Assembly (NCBI GenBank): GCA_015655115.1
Contig: JAATFQ010000136.1
Location: forward strand, 1 to 64,000
DNA: 64,000 nt
Origin: Sphingobacteriales bacterium
GTDB taxonomy: Bacteria > Bacteroidota > Bacteroidia > Sphingobacteriales > Sphingobacteriaceae
Direction: 5' to 3'
Positions within the stretch are counted from its first letter, which is position 1, and each line of letters opens with the position of its first letter. Below, piece by piece: positions 48,105 through 56,716 of the stretch. The notes beneath the pieces were generated by a model, which made no database searches, was not told the origin of the DNA, and saw only the letters and a list, made by a program, of their open reading frames with translations. Made by a program: the position numbers and the translations under genes.

Positions 48105-50231
48105 ATGGAGAAAAACGTTATCAAAAGAAGTGGCACTTACAGCCGGTTTGAAAGCTATAAAATAGAAGATGCAATCGTCAAATCTTTTCAAAGTACGTCG
48201 GTAACGCCGGATAGCAGTGTTTTTAAATCGGTTATGGATCTGCTGGAGACAAAAGAAACATGGGCGGTAGAAGAAATTCAGGACTGTATAGAAAAAACAC
48301 TTTTTGATAAGGGATATTTTGAAGTCATGCGCTCTTTTATGCTTTACCGTCATACCCGAAAACTGCAACGGGAGCATACCGGAGATCTGCAGGACGACAC
48401 CACCTATGTGAACAGTACCCAGACCATTGAAGAGTATATCAAGCAAACAGACTGGCGTATTAATGCAAATGCAAATACATCATACTCTAACGCGGGACTG
48501 GTTAATAATGTAGCAGGTAAGATCATTGCTAATTACTGGCTGGATAAAGTATACAGCAAGGAAGAAGGATACGCACACAGAAATGGTGATTTTCATATCC
48601 ATGACCTGGATTGCCTTACAGGATATTGTGCAGGATGGAGCCTGCGGGTATTATTAAATGAAGGATTCAACGGAGTAAGGGGACGTGTAGAAAGCCGCCC
48701 GCCATCCCATTTCAGAGAGGCCCTTGGTCAAATGGCAAACTTTTTAGGTATTCTGCAAAGTGAATGGGCAGGCGCACAGGCCTTCAGTTCATTCGACACC
48801 TATCTGGCCCCGTATGTATTCAAAGATCGGCTGACTTATACCGAGGTACTGAAAGCAGTAAGGAGCTTTGTTTATAACCTTAATGTTCCAGCACGCTGGG
48901 GCCAGTCGCCCTTTACAAATATCACTTTAGACTGGGTTGCTCCCGAAGACCTTAAAGGACAGATCCCCACCCAAAAAGACCTTCACCTTTTTGGTCACAT
49001 TACAGATGCAGAGCTCCTGAGAATAAGTAAAGAACGTGGAGCAGAAAAACTTACTGATCTATGCTATGGCCATTTCCAACCGGAAATGAACTTAATTAAC
49101 AAGGCCTATTATACTGTAATGACCGAGGGCGATGCAAACAGCCAGCCTTTTACTTTTCCCATTCCAACAGTCAATATCACAGAAGATTTTGATTGGTATG
49201 GAGAAAATACTGACTTACTATTTGAAAATACTGCGAAAATAGGGTCTTCTTATTTTCAGAACTTTATCGGAAGCCAGTATTTCAAGGATGAATTTGGTAA
49301 CAAAGTAGAAAATCCTGAAGCATACAAGCCAAATGCTGTGCGCAGTATGTGCTGCAGGCTGCAACTTGATCTAAGGGAATTGCTAAAGCGCGGTAATGGC
49401 TTATTTGGAAGTGCTGAAATGACAGGAAGTATCGGAGTGGTGACGCTTAACATGGCACGGCTGGGCTATCTCTATCCTGGCAATGCCGATGCATTATATG
49501 TACGCCTGGATCAGTTGCTGTACCTGGCAAAATCGACCCTCGAAAAGAAACGGGTATTTATACAGGAAATGTACGACCGCGGTCTATACCCATATACGAA
49601 AAGATATCTTGACCATTTCAGGAACCACTTTTCTACTATCGGTGTTAATGGTATGAATGAAATGATTCAGAACTTCACCTCCGGCGAAGACGAGATTACC
49701 AGTAAATGGGGCATTTCTTTTGCAACATCCATTTTGGAACATATCCGTATGCGGCTAAAAGCATTTCAGGAGTCGACCGGAAACCTATACAACCTGGAAG
49801 CTACACCTGCCGAAGGTACCACTTACCGCTTTGCCAAAGAAGACTTCAAGCGTTATCCTGATATTATCCAGGCAGGTGCAGGAGATAATATTTATTATAC
49901 TAACAGCTCACAGATAAGAGCAGATCATACAGACGATCCTTTTGAGGCTTTGATGCTGCAGGACGATCTGCAGTGCAAATATACAGGAGGGACTGTATTA
50001 CACTTGTATATGCGCGAGAAAATCAGCTCAGCCGAAGCATGCCGCAATTTTGTGAGAAAGGTACTGACTAACTTCAGGCTGCCATACATTACCGTCACAC
50101 CTGTTTTTAGTATCTGCCCTGTCCACGGTTACCTGCCTGGCGAACATGGTTTCTGCCCAAAATGTGATGAACTCATTATATTAAAACACACTTTAAAATC
50201 ATCTAATTATGAACAAATTACAGCATCATGA
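48105..50231 (+). CDS. nrdD: Anaerobic ribonucleoside-triphosphate reductase, large part without the glycyl-radical tail
   Basis: Oxygen-sensitive class III ribonucleotide reductase that makes dNTPs, 708 residues. It shows an N-terminal ATP-cone (VIKRSGTYSRFESYKIEDAIVKSF), the catalytic barrel (DLDCLTGYCAGWSL, RSMCCRLQLDLRELLKRG, GSIGVVTLNMARLGY) and near the end the zinc-site stretch CPVHGYLPGEHGFCPKCDELI. The chain then stops, before the glycyl-radical loop that single-chain NrdD proteins carry. That loop is in the next, overlapping frame. Either the enzyme is made of two chains, a frameshift joins them, or the gene is damaged. The neighbouring activase gene supports function. Confidence 0.92.
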   Translation: MEKNVIKRSGTYSRFESYKIEDAIVKSFQSTSVTPDSSVFKSVMDLLETKETWAVEEIQDCIEKTLFDKGYFEVMRSFMLYRHTRKLQREHTGDLQDDTTYVNSTQTIEEYIKQTDWRINANANTSYSNAGLVNNVAGKIIANYWLDKVYSKEEGYAHRNGDFHIHDLDCLTGYCAGWSLRVLLNEGFNGVRGRVESRPPSHFREALGQMANFLGILQSEWAGAQAFSSFDTYLAPYVFKDRLTYTEVLKAVRSFVYNLNVPARWGQSPFTNITLDWVAPEDLKGQIPTQKDLHLFGHITDAELLRISKERGAEKLTDLCYGHFQPEMNLINKAYYTVMTEGDANSQPFTFPIPTVNITEDFDWYGENTDLLFENTAKIGSSYFQNFIGSQYFKDEFGNKVENPEAYKPNAVRSMCCRLQLDLRELLKRGNGLFGSAEMTGSIGVVTLNMARLGYLYPGNADALYVRLDQLLYLAKSTLEKKRVFIQEMYDRGLYPYTKRYLDHFRNHFSTIGVNGMNEMIQNFTSGEDEITSKWGISFATSILEHIRMRLKAFQESTGNLYNLEATPAEGTTYRFAKEDFKRYPDIIQAGAGDNIYYTNSSQIRADHTDDPFEALMLQDDLQCKYTGGTVLHLYMREKISSAEACRNFVRKVLTNFRLPYITVTPVFSICPVHGYLPGEHGFCPKCDELIILKHTLKSSNYEQITAS

Positions 50232-50394
50232 GGCTATTCTGGCCCAATATCAGAGTCAACGGAGTAAATGTCTGGTATACACCCGTGTAATGGGCTATCA
50301 CAGACCAGTAGAAAGTTTTAATATAGGTAAAAAAGGTGAGCATAAACAAAGGACCCATTTTGCAGAGCAGCACGACGGCAAAACGATTATATAA
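50209..50394 (+). CDS. Separate glycyl-radical domain of NrdD
   Basis: A 61-residue frame that starts 23 bases inside nrdD, in the +1 frame. Its sequence CLVYTRVMGYHRPVESFNIG followed by KKGEHKQRTHF matches the C-terminal glycyl-radical region of NrdD; the radical glycine would be in RVMGYHRP (residue 29). Because both reading frames are intact up to the overlap, it may be translated on its own after nrdD by coupling, like the YfiD-type spare domain that repairs pyruvate formate-lyase, or fused by frameshift. A sequencing error is the dull alternative. Confidence 0.75.
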   Translation: MNKLQHHEAILAQYQSQRSKCLVYTRVMGYHRPVESFNIGKKGEHKQRTHFAEQHDGKTII

Positions 50395-51052
50395 TATTAC
50401 TCCTTTTACGTTACTGGATTATCCCGAAAAAATAGCCTGCATCCTTTGGTTTGCAGGCTGCAATATGCGCTGCAGCTATTGCTATAATCCAGATATTGTA
50501 TTAGGGAAGGGACATATAAGTTACAGTGATGTTTTAATTTTTCTTGATTCACGCAAACATCTGCTTGACGGCGTAGTGCTGAGTGGTGGCGAATGTACCC
50601 TCCATAAAGGCATTTTACCACTGATTGAGCAAATCAGGTCAATGGGCTTGCTGGTGAAAATCGATACCAATGGATCTAATCCCCCAATTCTGGCGAAGCT
50701 CCTCAAAAAGAAGTTGATAGATTATGTGGCGCTTGACTTTAAAGCTCCGGAAAGTAAATTTTACGACATCACGAAATCATATCTGTTTAACGGTTTTGAA
50801 AGTACGTTATCCTTATTGCTCAAGGCTGATATTCCTTTTGAAGTAAGAACAACTGTACACGCCGATCTGCTGAACATTGAAGACCTGGTAGGTATGATAG
50901 CCTATCTTGAAGAAAAAGGCTACCGTGGAAATTACTATATCCAGCATTTTATTAATAATACTGTTACCCTGCAAAAATTGAACTATTCAGTACAGCAAAT
51001 TGATTTTGAGCTACTATCTACACCAAATATTAAGGTAATGGTAAGGAGCTAA
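50336..51052 (+). CDS. nrdG: Anaerobic RNR-activating protein (radical SAM)
   Basis: Installs the glycyl radical on NrdD using S-adenosylmethionine and a 4Fe-4S cluster. The cluster motif is CNMRCSYC (C-x3-C-x2-C), followed by the family stretch GVVLSGGECTLHKGILPLIEQI and VKIDTNGSNPP. At 238 residues it is longer than E. coli NrdG and of the PflA-like type. The GTG start used here lies 59 bases inside the glycyl-radical frame; a later start (TTG at about 50357) still overlaps it. The three frames therefore overlap in series and form one operon. Confidence 0.88.
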   Translation: MSINKGPILQSSTTAKRLYNITPFTLLDYPEKIACILWFAGCNMRCSYCYNPDIVLGKGHISYSDVLIFLDSRKHLLDGVVLSGGECTLHKGILPLIEQIRSMGLLVKIDTNGSNPPILAKLLKKKLIDYVALDFKAPESKFYDITKSYLFNGFESTLSLLLKADIPFEVRTTVHADLLNIEDLVGMIAYLEEKGYRGNYYIQHFINNTVTLQKLNYSVQQIDFELLSTPNIKVMVRS

Positions 51053-51071
51053 ACTCATATATTGGATAAGC

Positions 51072-51734
51072 TTAATTGGATAAAAAGAAAGAGATAGCCA
51101 TTTGAATCTTTACATTCACTGGCTTACCCTCCACGAGATAAGGCAGCCACTCGTCTGGAATCAACTTGAACACTCTCAACGCCTCCTCATTGGTACCATG
51201 TCCCGGACCGGATTCTACTTGCTCGTCTATCATTTTGCCCTCTTTTGTGATGACTGCGGAAACAAAAACTTGTCCTTGAATATTACTTTCCTGTGCTCGT
51301 CTCGGATATCTTACACAATGAAGCATATTAATATAGAGCTTAGCATCTCCACCTATGAATATGGGCTTCACCTCTGTTTCTTTAAGAATGGCGCCATTAT
51401 CGTCCAATATCCAGGTTTTTAACACGCCCTCAGAAGGCTTGTTATAGATCACTTTATCTGCAGAGAAATCAATTATTTGCACAACTCCCTGAGGAGTTGA
51501 AAATTCCCATTCACCTACTTTTTTACCATTATCATATTGCCCCTTTTCTAACAGGCCAGGAAGTGAATTTTGATAAGCACCATGCCTTATTTCAGGATTC
51601 GACTTTAAAACATAGAAAACTTCTCTTGCAGCGTAACATGGAAATCTATTATTTTTAGTCACTTTTTTGAGTTCCTGGCCCAGTGCAACAGATCCTAAAC
51701 CGGCGAGCAGAAAAATTGACACGAAAAACTTCAT
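51072..51734 (-). CDS. TonB C-terminal-domain protein
   Basis: A 220-residue exported protein (signal KFFVSIFLLAGLGSVALGQ). The middle part (PGLLEKGQYDNGKKVGEWEF) resembles MORN-like toxin-immunity or variant-repeat segments seen in Bacteroidota TonB proteins. The last 90 residues are a TonB C-terminal fold: VRYPRRAQESNIQGQVFVSAVITKEGKMIDEQV, then AISFFLSN. It lacks the usual membrane-anchor and Pro-rich spacer, so it may be periplasmic and not an energy transducer proper. Confidence 0.78.
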   Translation of the reverse strand: MKFFVSIFLLAGLGSVALGQELKKVTKNNRFPCYAAREVFYVLKSNPEIRHGAYQNSLPGLLEKGQYDNGKKVGEWEFSTPQGVVQIIDFSADKVIYNKPSEGVLKTWILDDNGAILKETEVKPIFIGGDAKLYINMLHCVRYPRRAQESNIQGQVFVSAVITKEGKMIDEQVESGPGHGTNEEALRVFKLIPDEWLPYLVEGKPVNVKIQMAISFFLSN

Positions 51735-51940
51735 ATATACTTTCTAAATAAGAAATAAATATACAGTATTGGTCTGATATATAAGATGAGAATAATTTAT
51801 AAAATTAAATATTACAGCACAGACACAATACATTGACAAACAATTATTTAAATGAGTAATTTATTGAAAAGAAGCACAAAAAAGCAATCCGGGAAAAATA
51901 TTCACGAAGAATATTCTTTTTAAAACACCTCATTTCTATA

Positions 51941-52888
51941 TTAAAAAAATCTCTTTTGTTTAATATACTGAATTACTCTGTTTGTCCATTCAGTTGCTCC
52001 TGTATCATTTAAATGAGTTAAATCACTAAATAGTTTACAGTTACCAGCAAAGCCCGGGTTGTGTCCATCATTGAGGTAATCAACATGTGCACCCTTTAAT
52101 ATAGATGCCATCTTTAACGCGTACGGATTTTTCTTCTTTACATCGTCATTATACAGTGGTGTAGTTGTAATCAATAAACTGACCCCTTGTTTTTGGATAG
52201 TTGAAATCAGGTCAGTCAGCTCTTTTATTTTATGGTGGTCAAACCTGACCCTCTGATCAGGTGCCTGCACTACAATGCTTCCTTCCTGCTGCAAGTTGGC
52301 ACAGATATCTCCGTAAACCGGATCATAACCTAAACTAATATAACTTTTATTCAATGTGGGCTTAAAAGTATTCAGTAATGAATATCCTATTATAGAATTA
52401 TATCGATACGAAGAAGAAAGAGCCTTATACCGCTCTTTGCTGTCAATCATCTCAATCGCAGAATCAACATGGGCATTTAAGGTATAATAAGGTAACAGAA
52501 TAGAGAGCCGCTGATAGTCGTCGCTGTTATATTGGAGCTCCGTATAGTCCACATTGATAATAACCAGTTTAGGTTTGTACCGGTCTAAAATACTTTTTAC
52601 AACCGGATACACATAGAGCAGGCTTTGCCCCTGGTTTCCAAAATTAAAAACGCTTGCATGCAGCTCCTTTTTCATTATTGGAGCATTAAAGTGTTGTGCC
52701 GCATGCGAGTTCCCAAAGATGACAATATCTTCAGCGCCATCCTTCAATGCATGAGAAGTAGTAAAGAATTTACCACTTTTCTGTTTGTAAAAAAGCTTAT
52801 TGAGTACAGCACCTGCAACAAAATCAGCAATTATCAAAAGACAGATAAAACATAAACATTTAGATACAAAAACTATATTCTTAGACAT
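51941..52888 (-). CDS. SGNH-like protein paired with the MBOAT acyltransferase
   Basis: A 315-residue protein with an N-terminal signal anchor (about 9-31, VSKCLCFICLLIIADFVAGAVL). An SGNH-type fold is suggested by IVIFGNSHAAQHF (Gly-Asn-Ser in block I, with the nucleophile Ser) and a late FSDLTHLNDTGATEWTNRVI, where D-x-x-H gives the catalytic pair. Such membrane-anchored AlgX/AlgJ-like partners take acyl groups passed by an MBOAT protein and put them on extracytoplasmic polymers. It starts 10 bases after the MBOAT gene. Confidence 0.75.
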   Translation of the reverse strand: MSKNIVFVSKCLCFICLLIIADFVAGAVLNKLFYKQKSGKFFTTSHALKDGAEDIVIFGNSHAAQHFNAPIMKKELHASVFNFGNQGQSLLYVYPVVKSILDRYKPKLVIINVDYTELQYNSDDYQRLSILLPYYTLNAHVDSAIEMIDSKERYKALSSSYRYNSIIGYSLLNTFKPTLNKSYISLGYDPVYGDICANLQQEGSIVVQAPDQRVRFDHHKIKELTDLISTIQKQGVSLLITTTPLYNDDVKKKNPYALKMASILKGAHVDYLNDGHNPGFAGNCKLFSDLTHLNDTGATEWTNRVIQYIKQKRFF

Positions 52889-52898
52889 TCATCAATTG

Positions 52899-54305
52899 TT
52901 AGAATTGAAAATAAATAAACTGTCCGCCATCGAAAACACCAAAAAGCATAATTATCATAACCACAACCAGGTAATAACTAAACCTTGTTGCCACATTATT
53001 GGGAATAACTTTATACAAAGCCGGACGATATTCGCTGATAAACTCAAATATGAGCAGAAAAAAAAGGGCAACTATTGAATAGAAAAAGTGGTCTTTGGGG
53101 TTGCCAGGATAGAATGGCCCATCAAAAAGTACAATTTTCTTTACAATATCCAAGGCCTGTTGTACCGTTTCTGCCCGAAAGAAAACCCAGGAAATGCAAA
53201 TTAGCAAAAACGTCAGTAATGTCTTAAAAATCAAAGAAATAGAGCTACCTGTTCTTATCTTTCTACCCGCAGCAGCTTCAATGATCAGGAATAAGCCATT
53301 GAGTCCACCCCACACCACATAAGTCCAGTTTGCCCCATGCCATAGCCCACTGATTAAAAACACAATCAGGATATTGATATATAACCTGTATTTATACTTT
53401 ACCCTGCTGCCACCCAATGGGATAAAAAGATAGTCCTTGAACCACGTGGATAAAGAAATATGCCATCGCCGCCAGAACTGAGATACAGAGGTAGCGAAGT
53501 AAGGCCGCTTAAAGTTTATCATCAGATCAAAACCCATCACCTTCGCCGCTCCCCTGGCGATATCAGAATAAGCAGAAAAATCGCAGTAAATCTGAAAAGC
53601 AAAAAATACAGTAGCGATGGCCAGCGATTTGCCGGATTGCGTGTTGGAATTTGCATAAACTGTATTTACATATATAGATAACCGGTCAGCGATTACTAAT
53701 TTCTTTAAGAAACCTATCAGCATTAATTTAAGGCCGGCAACAATGTTATCCGGATTAAAAGTGTGTTTTTCATGAAACTGAGGCAGTAAATTCTGTGGCC
53801 TTTCAATAGGTCCTGCAACGAGTTGTGGATAGAACATCACATACAGCGCATATATCCCGAAATTCCGTTCTGCCTTTTGATGTCCCCGATAAACTTCTAT
53901 AGTATAGCTCATCGCCTGGAAAGTATGAAAAGATAGCCCTAAGGGCAGCAGAATGGATAAAGCAGGAAATGGAGTAGTATATCCCCAGGCCGACAATACA
54001 GCACCTATATTAAAATTGATAAAATTATAATATTTGAATACACACAGTATGCCAATATTGGCGATCAAACTGGTTATGAGCCATAACTTCCTTCGCTTTC
54101 CGGTATTTTTTTCTATAAAAATACCAGCTATATAATCTATGACAATGGTAAATCCCAATATCAAAATATAGATAGGAACAAAAGCCATATAGAAATAGCA
54201 ACTTGCTGCTAACAATAAGAGCCAGCGATATTTATGTGGTAACAGATAAAAAAGCGCTGTAATTACAATGAAAAAAGCTACAAAGTTTATTGAATCAAAA
54301 AGCAT
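52899..54305 (-). CDS. MBOAT-family O-acyltransferase
   Basis: Integral membrane acyltransferase of the AlgI/DltB type, 468 residues with about eleven membrane spans. The family signatures are LPLGLSFHTFQAMSYTIEVY, FWRRWHISLSTWFKDYLFIPLGGSR and the catalytic histidine in FLISGLWHGANWTYVVWGGLNG. Family members move acyl (often acetyl) groups across the membrane to modify exopolysaccharide or cell-wall polymers. The downstream SGNH protein is the likely acceptor-side partner. The polymer is unknown; no polysaccharide synthase gene is near. Confidence 0.93.
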   Translation of the reverse strand: MLFDSINFVAFFIVITALFYLLPHKYRWLLLLAASCYFYMAFVPIYILILGFTIVIDYIAGIFIEKNTGKRRKLWLITSLIANIGILCVFKYYNFINFNIGAVLSAWGYTTPFPALSILLPLGLSFHTFQAMSYTIEVYRGHQKAERNFGIYALYVMFYPQLVAGPIERPQNLLPQFHEKHTFNPDNIVAGLKLMLIGFLKKLVIADRLSIYVNTVYANSNTQSGKSLAIATVFFAFQIYCDFSAYSDIARGAAKVMGFDLMINFKRPYFATSVSQFWRRWHISLSTWFKDYLFIPLGGSRVKYKYRLYINILIVFLISGLWHGANWTYVVWGGLNGLFLIIEAAAGRKIRTGSSISLIFKTLLTFLLICISWVFFRAETVQQALDIVKKIVLFDGPFYPGNPKDHFFYSIVALFFLLIFEFISEYRPALYKVIPNNVATRFSYYLVVVMIIMLFGVFDGGQFIYFQF

Positions 54306-54318
54306 TTATTGTTTCTTG

Positions 54319-54348
54319 CAAAAGTATATGAAAAAAATAAAAATGCAA
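54319..54348 (-). promoter_or_regulatory. MBOAT operon promoter
   Basis: Reading leftward: TTG (54348-54346), 19 bases, then perfect TACTTTTG (54326-54319), 13 bases before the start codon. Confidence 0.6.
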
Positions 54349-54545
54349 TGTTTATTTATAGCTGTACTTCAGGCAACACACACCGATTAAAGAACAATAT
54401 GGAGTTGGAAAGGCAACCTCCGCAGTGTTTCCAGGTGAAAATATTCACATTGATATACATTCCTTAAATTAAAGACAACTCTGCAAAACGGAAAGAAACG
54501 TTTTTGCATTCCATTTTGTCATCCAAACCTAATAATTCTTATTAC
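54349..54545. other. Spacer upstream of the SDR promoter
   Basis: Together with the flanking promoters this forms the 314-base gap between the MBOAT and SDR genes. I see no gene, repeat or hairpin in this part. Confidence 0.4.
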
Positions 54546-54594
54546 CGGAACAATCGTTCCGTATTACATATATATTTGCGGAACGATTATTCCA
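54546..54594 (+). promoter_or_regulatory. SDR promoter with two TetR-type operators
   Basis: Two related palindromes flank a perfect -7 element TATATTTG (54571-54578): CGGAACAATCGTTCCG (54546-54561) over the -33 region, and CGGAACGATTATTCC (54579-54593) over the start site. A TetR-family gene lies just downstream of the SDR gene, making it the likely repressor. Confidence 0.7.
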
Positions 54595-54619
54595 CTTACA
54601 AAAATAATTATTCCATAAT

Positions 54620-55369
54620 ATGAAAAAGTTAGCAAACAAAGTAGCCGTAATAACAGGAGCATCAAAAGGTATTGGTGCCGGTATAGCTAAAAGCCTTGCG
54701 GCAGCAGGTGCAAGCGTGGTTGTAAATTATGCATCGGCAAAAGCGAATGCGGATCAGGTAGTTGCGGAAATTACAGCTGCCGGTGGCAAGGCCATTGCAG
54801 TTCAAGGCAATGTGTCTAATGTGGACGATGTTGCCCGTCTGTTTGACGAAACAACTAAAGCTTTCGGGGCGGTTGATATCCTTGTAAATAATGCAGGCGT
54901 TTACAAATTTGCGCCTATTGAAGAGATTAGCACTGAAGATTTTTATAACCAGTTCAACACTAATGTGCTTGGCTTATTGTTGGTCACACAGGGAGCTGTT
55001 AAGAATTTTAATGAACAAGGGGGAAGCATTATCAACATTGGTTCTGCAGTAAGTAATATCGCTCCTCCGGGAAGCTCGATTTACACTGCAACAAAAGGTG
55101 CTGTTGATGCAATTACCCATGTATTGGCGAAAGAGCTTGGCGGTAAAAAGATACGTGTCAACTCTATCAATCCAGGTATGGTAGAAACAGAAGGCTCGCA
55201 TGCTGCCGGCTTCATTGGCAGTGATTTTGAAACTGAAATAGTACGTACCACTCCCCTTGGCCGCATTGGTCAGCCTGATGATATTGCTGATGTGTCCGTA
55301 TTTCTTGCATCTGAAGATTCACGCTGGTTAACGGGTGAAATATTACTTGCAAGCGGTGGTGTAAGGTAA
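54620..55369 (+). CDS. SDR-family NAD(P)-dependent oxidoreductase
   Basis: Classical short-chain dehydrogenase of 249 residues. Cofactor motif TGASKGIGAG (about 13-22), NNAG motif LVNNAGVYKF, catalytic Ser in INIGSAVSN and Tyr-x3-Lys in IYTATKGAV. FabG-like in overall sequence; the C-terminal WLTGEILLASGGVR is typical. The natural substrate is unknown. Its promoter carries two TetR operators and a TetR gene follows 71 bases downstream, the pattern of an inducible detoxification or redox gene. Confidence 0.9.
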   Translation: MKKLANKVAVITGASKGIGAGIAKSLAAAGASVVVNYASAKANADQVVAEITAAGGKAIAVQGNVSNVDDVARLFDETTKAFGAVDILVNNAGVYKFAPIEEISTEDFYNQFNTNVLGLLLVTQGAVKNFNEQGGSIINIGSAVSNIAPPGSSIYTATKGAVDAITHVLAKELGGKKIRVNSINPGMVETEGSHAAGFIGSDFETEIVRTTPLGRIGQPDDIADVSVFLASEDSRWLTGEILLASGGVR

Positions 55370-55403
55370 TCCCCACTGATCTTACAAAAAGTAATTTAAA
55401 ATG

Positions 55404-55433
55404 AATAGCTTTGCTTATATAAGCAAGGCTATT
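55404..55433. promoter_or_regulatory. 30-base near-perfect palindrome with -7 element before tetR
   Basis: A palindrome with one mismatched pair (left arm AATAGCTTTGCTTAT) fills the gap between the SDR and tetR genes. It contains a perfect -7 element, TAGCTTTG (55406-55413). It is not like the GGAAC operators. No T-run follows, so operator or attenuator is as likely as terminator. Confidence 0.5.
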
Positions 55434-55440
55434 CCCGGTT

Positions 55441-56022
55441 ATGGCAAGGACGAAAGATTTTGATGAGAAAGAGGTGCTGACCAAAGCAATACAACTTTTT
55501 TGGCACAAAGGGTATAATGGGACTTCTATGCAAGACCTTGTGGAAGCCTTGGGCATCAGCCGCTCCAGCTTGTACGACACTTATACTGACAAACACACTT
55601 TGTTTGTAAAGGCCTTGGAAAGCTACCAACACACAGGAGCGACAAGGATTCAGCAGCTCATTGATCAAACAGATTCGGCGAAGGAAACGGTTAAGAAATT
55701 ACTGGAACTGGCGACCTCTGATTTAATTAGTGACAAACAGCAGAAAGGCTGCTTTATGGTAAACGCCGAAGTTGAAGTTGCGCCACATGATCAGGAAGTT
55801 AACAACGTGGTCTGCAAAAATGACCAGCAAATGGAAGATGCTTTTTACCAGGTAATCAGGAAAGGCCAGAACAGTGGAGAGATTAAAAATATGCGGGACG
55901 CCCGTGCACTGGCCAGATTTATTTTTAACGCAGTAAAGGGCATGCGTGTTACGGCAAAATCAACTCCAGATCAATCTGTTTTTGAGGATATTATCCAACT
56001 TACCATATCAGCTCTTGATTAA
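55441..56022 (+). CDS. TetR/AcrR-family transcription repressor
   Basis: A 193-residue regulator with an N-terminal helix-turn-helix (FDEKEVLTKAIQLFWHKGYNGTSMQDLVEALGISRSSLYDTYTDKHTLFVKALESY) and a helical ligand-binding C-terminal domain (KGCFMVNAEVEVAPHDQEV). The two GGAACnATTnTTCC sites in front of the neighbouring SDR gene are its likely targets. The ligand is unknown. Confidence 0.92.
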   Translation: MARTKDFDEKEVLTKAIQLFWHKGYNGTSMQDLVEALGISRSSLYDTYTDKHTLFVKALESYQHTGATRIQQLIDQTDSAKETVKKLLELATSDLISDKQQKGCFMVNAEVEVAPHDQEVNNVVCKNDQQMEDAFYQVIRKGQNSGEIKNMRDARALARFIFNAVKGMRVTAKSTPDQSVFEDIIQLTISALD

Positions 56023-56070
56023 ATTTTAAAAGCTAATTACTAAAATTATTAGTAAATTAGCTTTTAAAAT
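56023..56070. terminator. AT-rich inverted repeat after tetR
   Basis: ATTTTAAAAGCTAA is repeated inverted as TTAGCTTTTAAAAT, with further pairing inside and one bulge. It begins right after the tetR stop and ends seven bases before the next ATG; terminator or attenuator. Confidence 0.55.
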
Positions 56071-56076
56071 TTAATT

Positions 56077-56679
56077 ATGGAAAATAGCATTTTATATGAG
56101 TACCTGGGAATAATAGAGCCGAATGGGTTCGTTAATTCAGCTGCCATGGACATGAAGATCCGATGTAGGAATGACTATGGCTGGAATTCCGCAGTTTGGT
56201 CAAAACCACATTTTACCGTTTGTAATATTATTCAGCCTCTGCTAAACGAAGAAAAACTAACTAAATGCTTCGAAAGAAATACACTAAATATTTCACCATT
56301 TAATATACATCTTTATGGTTTTGATTACTTCCCCAGCCCCACCTGTACGCTTTATGTTAAGGTGAAAGATGATAAAGAGTTCTCGGAAATGGTGAAATAT
56401 ATCAGAAAATTTTCCAGTCCGATATTAAGGCCTGTAAGAAACTATACACCTCACTATACTCGAAAAGCTCATTTAACTATCGCAAAAAGGATTTTCGAAA
56501 ATGACTTTATGAAAGTATGGCCAAATTGGGAAAAGGCAGTATATCAATCCAGCACTAATGCAGATCGTATGCTATTATTGAGAAGACCGTTAAGCCGTGG
56601 TTACCATAAATTTGAACAAATCGGCGATTATCCTTTTTTAGCAAAAGGAGCCATAAACCCACAGATGAAGTTATTCTAA
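56077..56679 (+). CDS. 2H-phosphoesterase (2'-5' RNA ligase-like) protein
   Basis: A 200-residue soluble protein with the two His-x-Thr motifs of the 2H phosphoesterase superfamily: KPHFTVCN (about 46-53) and KAHLTIAKR (about 132-140), each in a predicted strand. Members cleave or ligate 2'-5' RNA bonds or hydrolyse cyclic phosphates. Substrate cannot be told. It stands alone between tetR and a minus-strand RNA gene that converges on it. Confidence 0.82.
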   Translation: MENSILYEYLGIIEPNGFVNSAAMDMKIRCRNDYGWNSAVWSKPHFTVCNIIQPLLNEEKLTKCFERNTLNISPFNIHLYGFDYFPSPTCTLYVKVKDDKEFSEMVKYIRKFSSPILRPVRNYTPHYTRKAHLTIAKRIFENDFMKVWPNWEKAVYQSSTNADRMLLLRRPLSRGYHKFEQIGDYPFLAKGAINPQMKLF

Positions 56680-56680
56680 A

Positions 56681-56716
56681 AATAAAAATCCCGCTTTACA
56701 TAAAGTAAAGCGGGAT
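56681..56716 (-). terminator. Strong terminator of the 6S-like RNA
   Basis: Perfect 12-base stem (ATCCCGCTTTAC with GTAAAGCGGGAT) with a five-base loop, followed on the minus strand by TTTTTATTTTTAG. On the plus strand there is no T-run, so it serves the minus-strand transcript. Confidence 0.85.
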
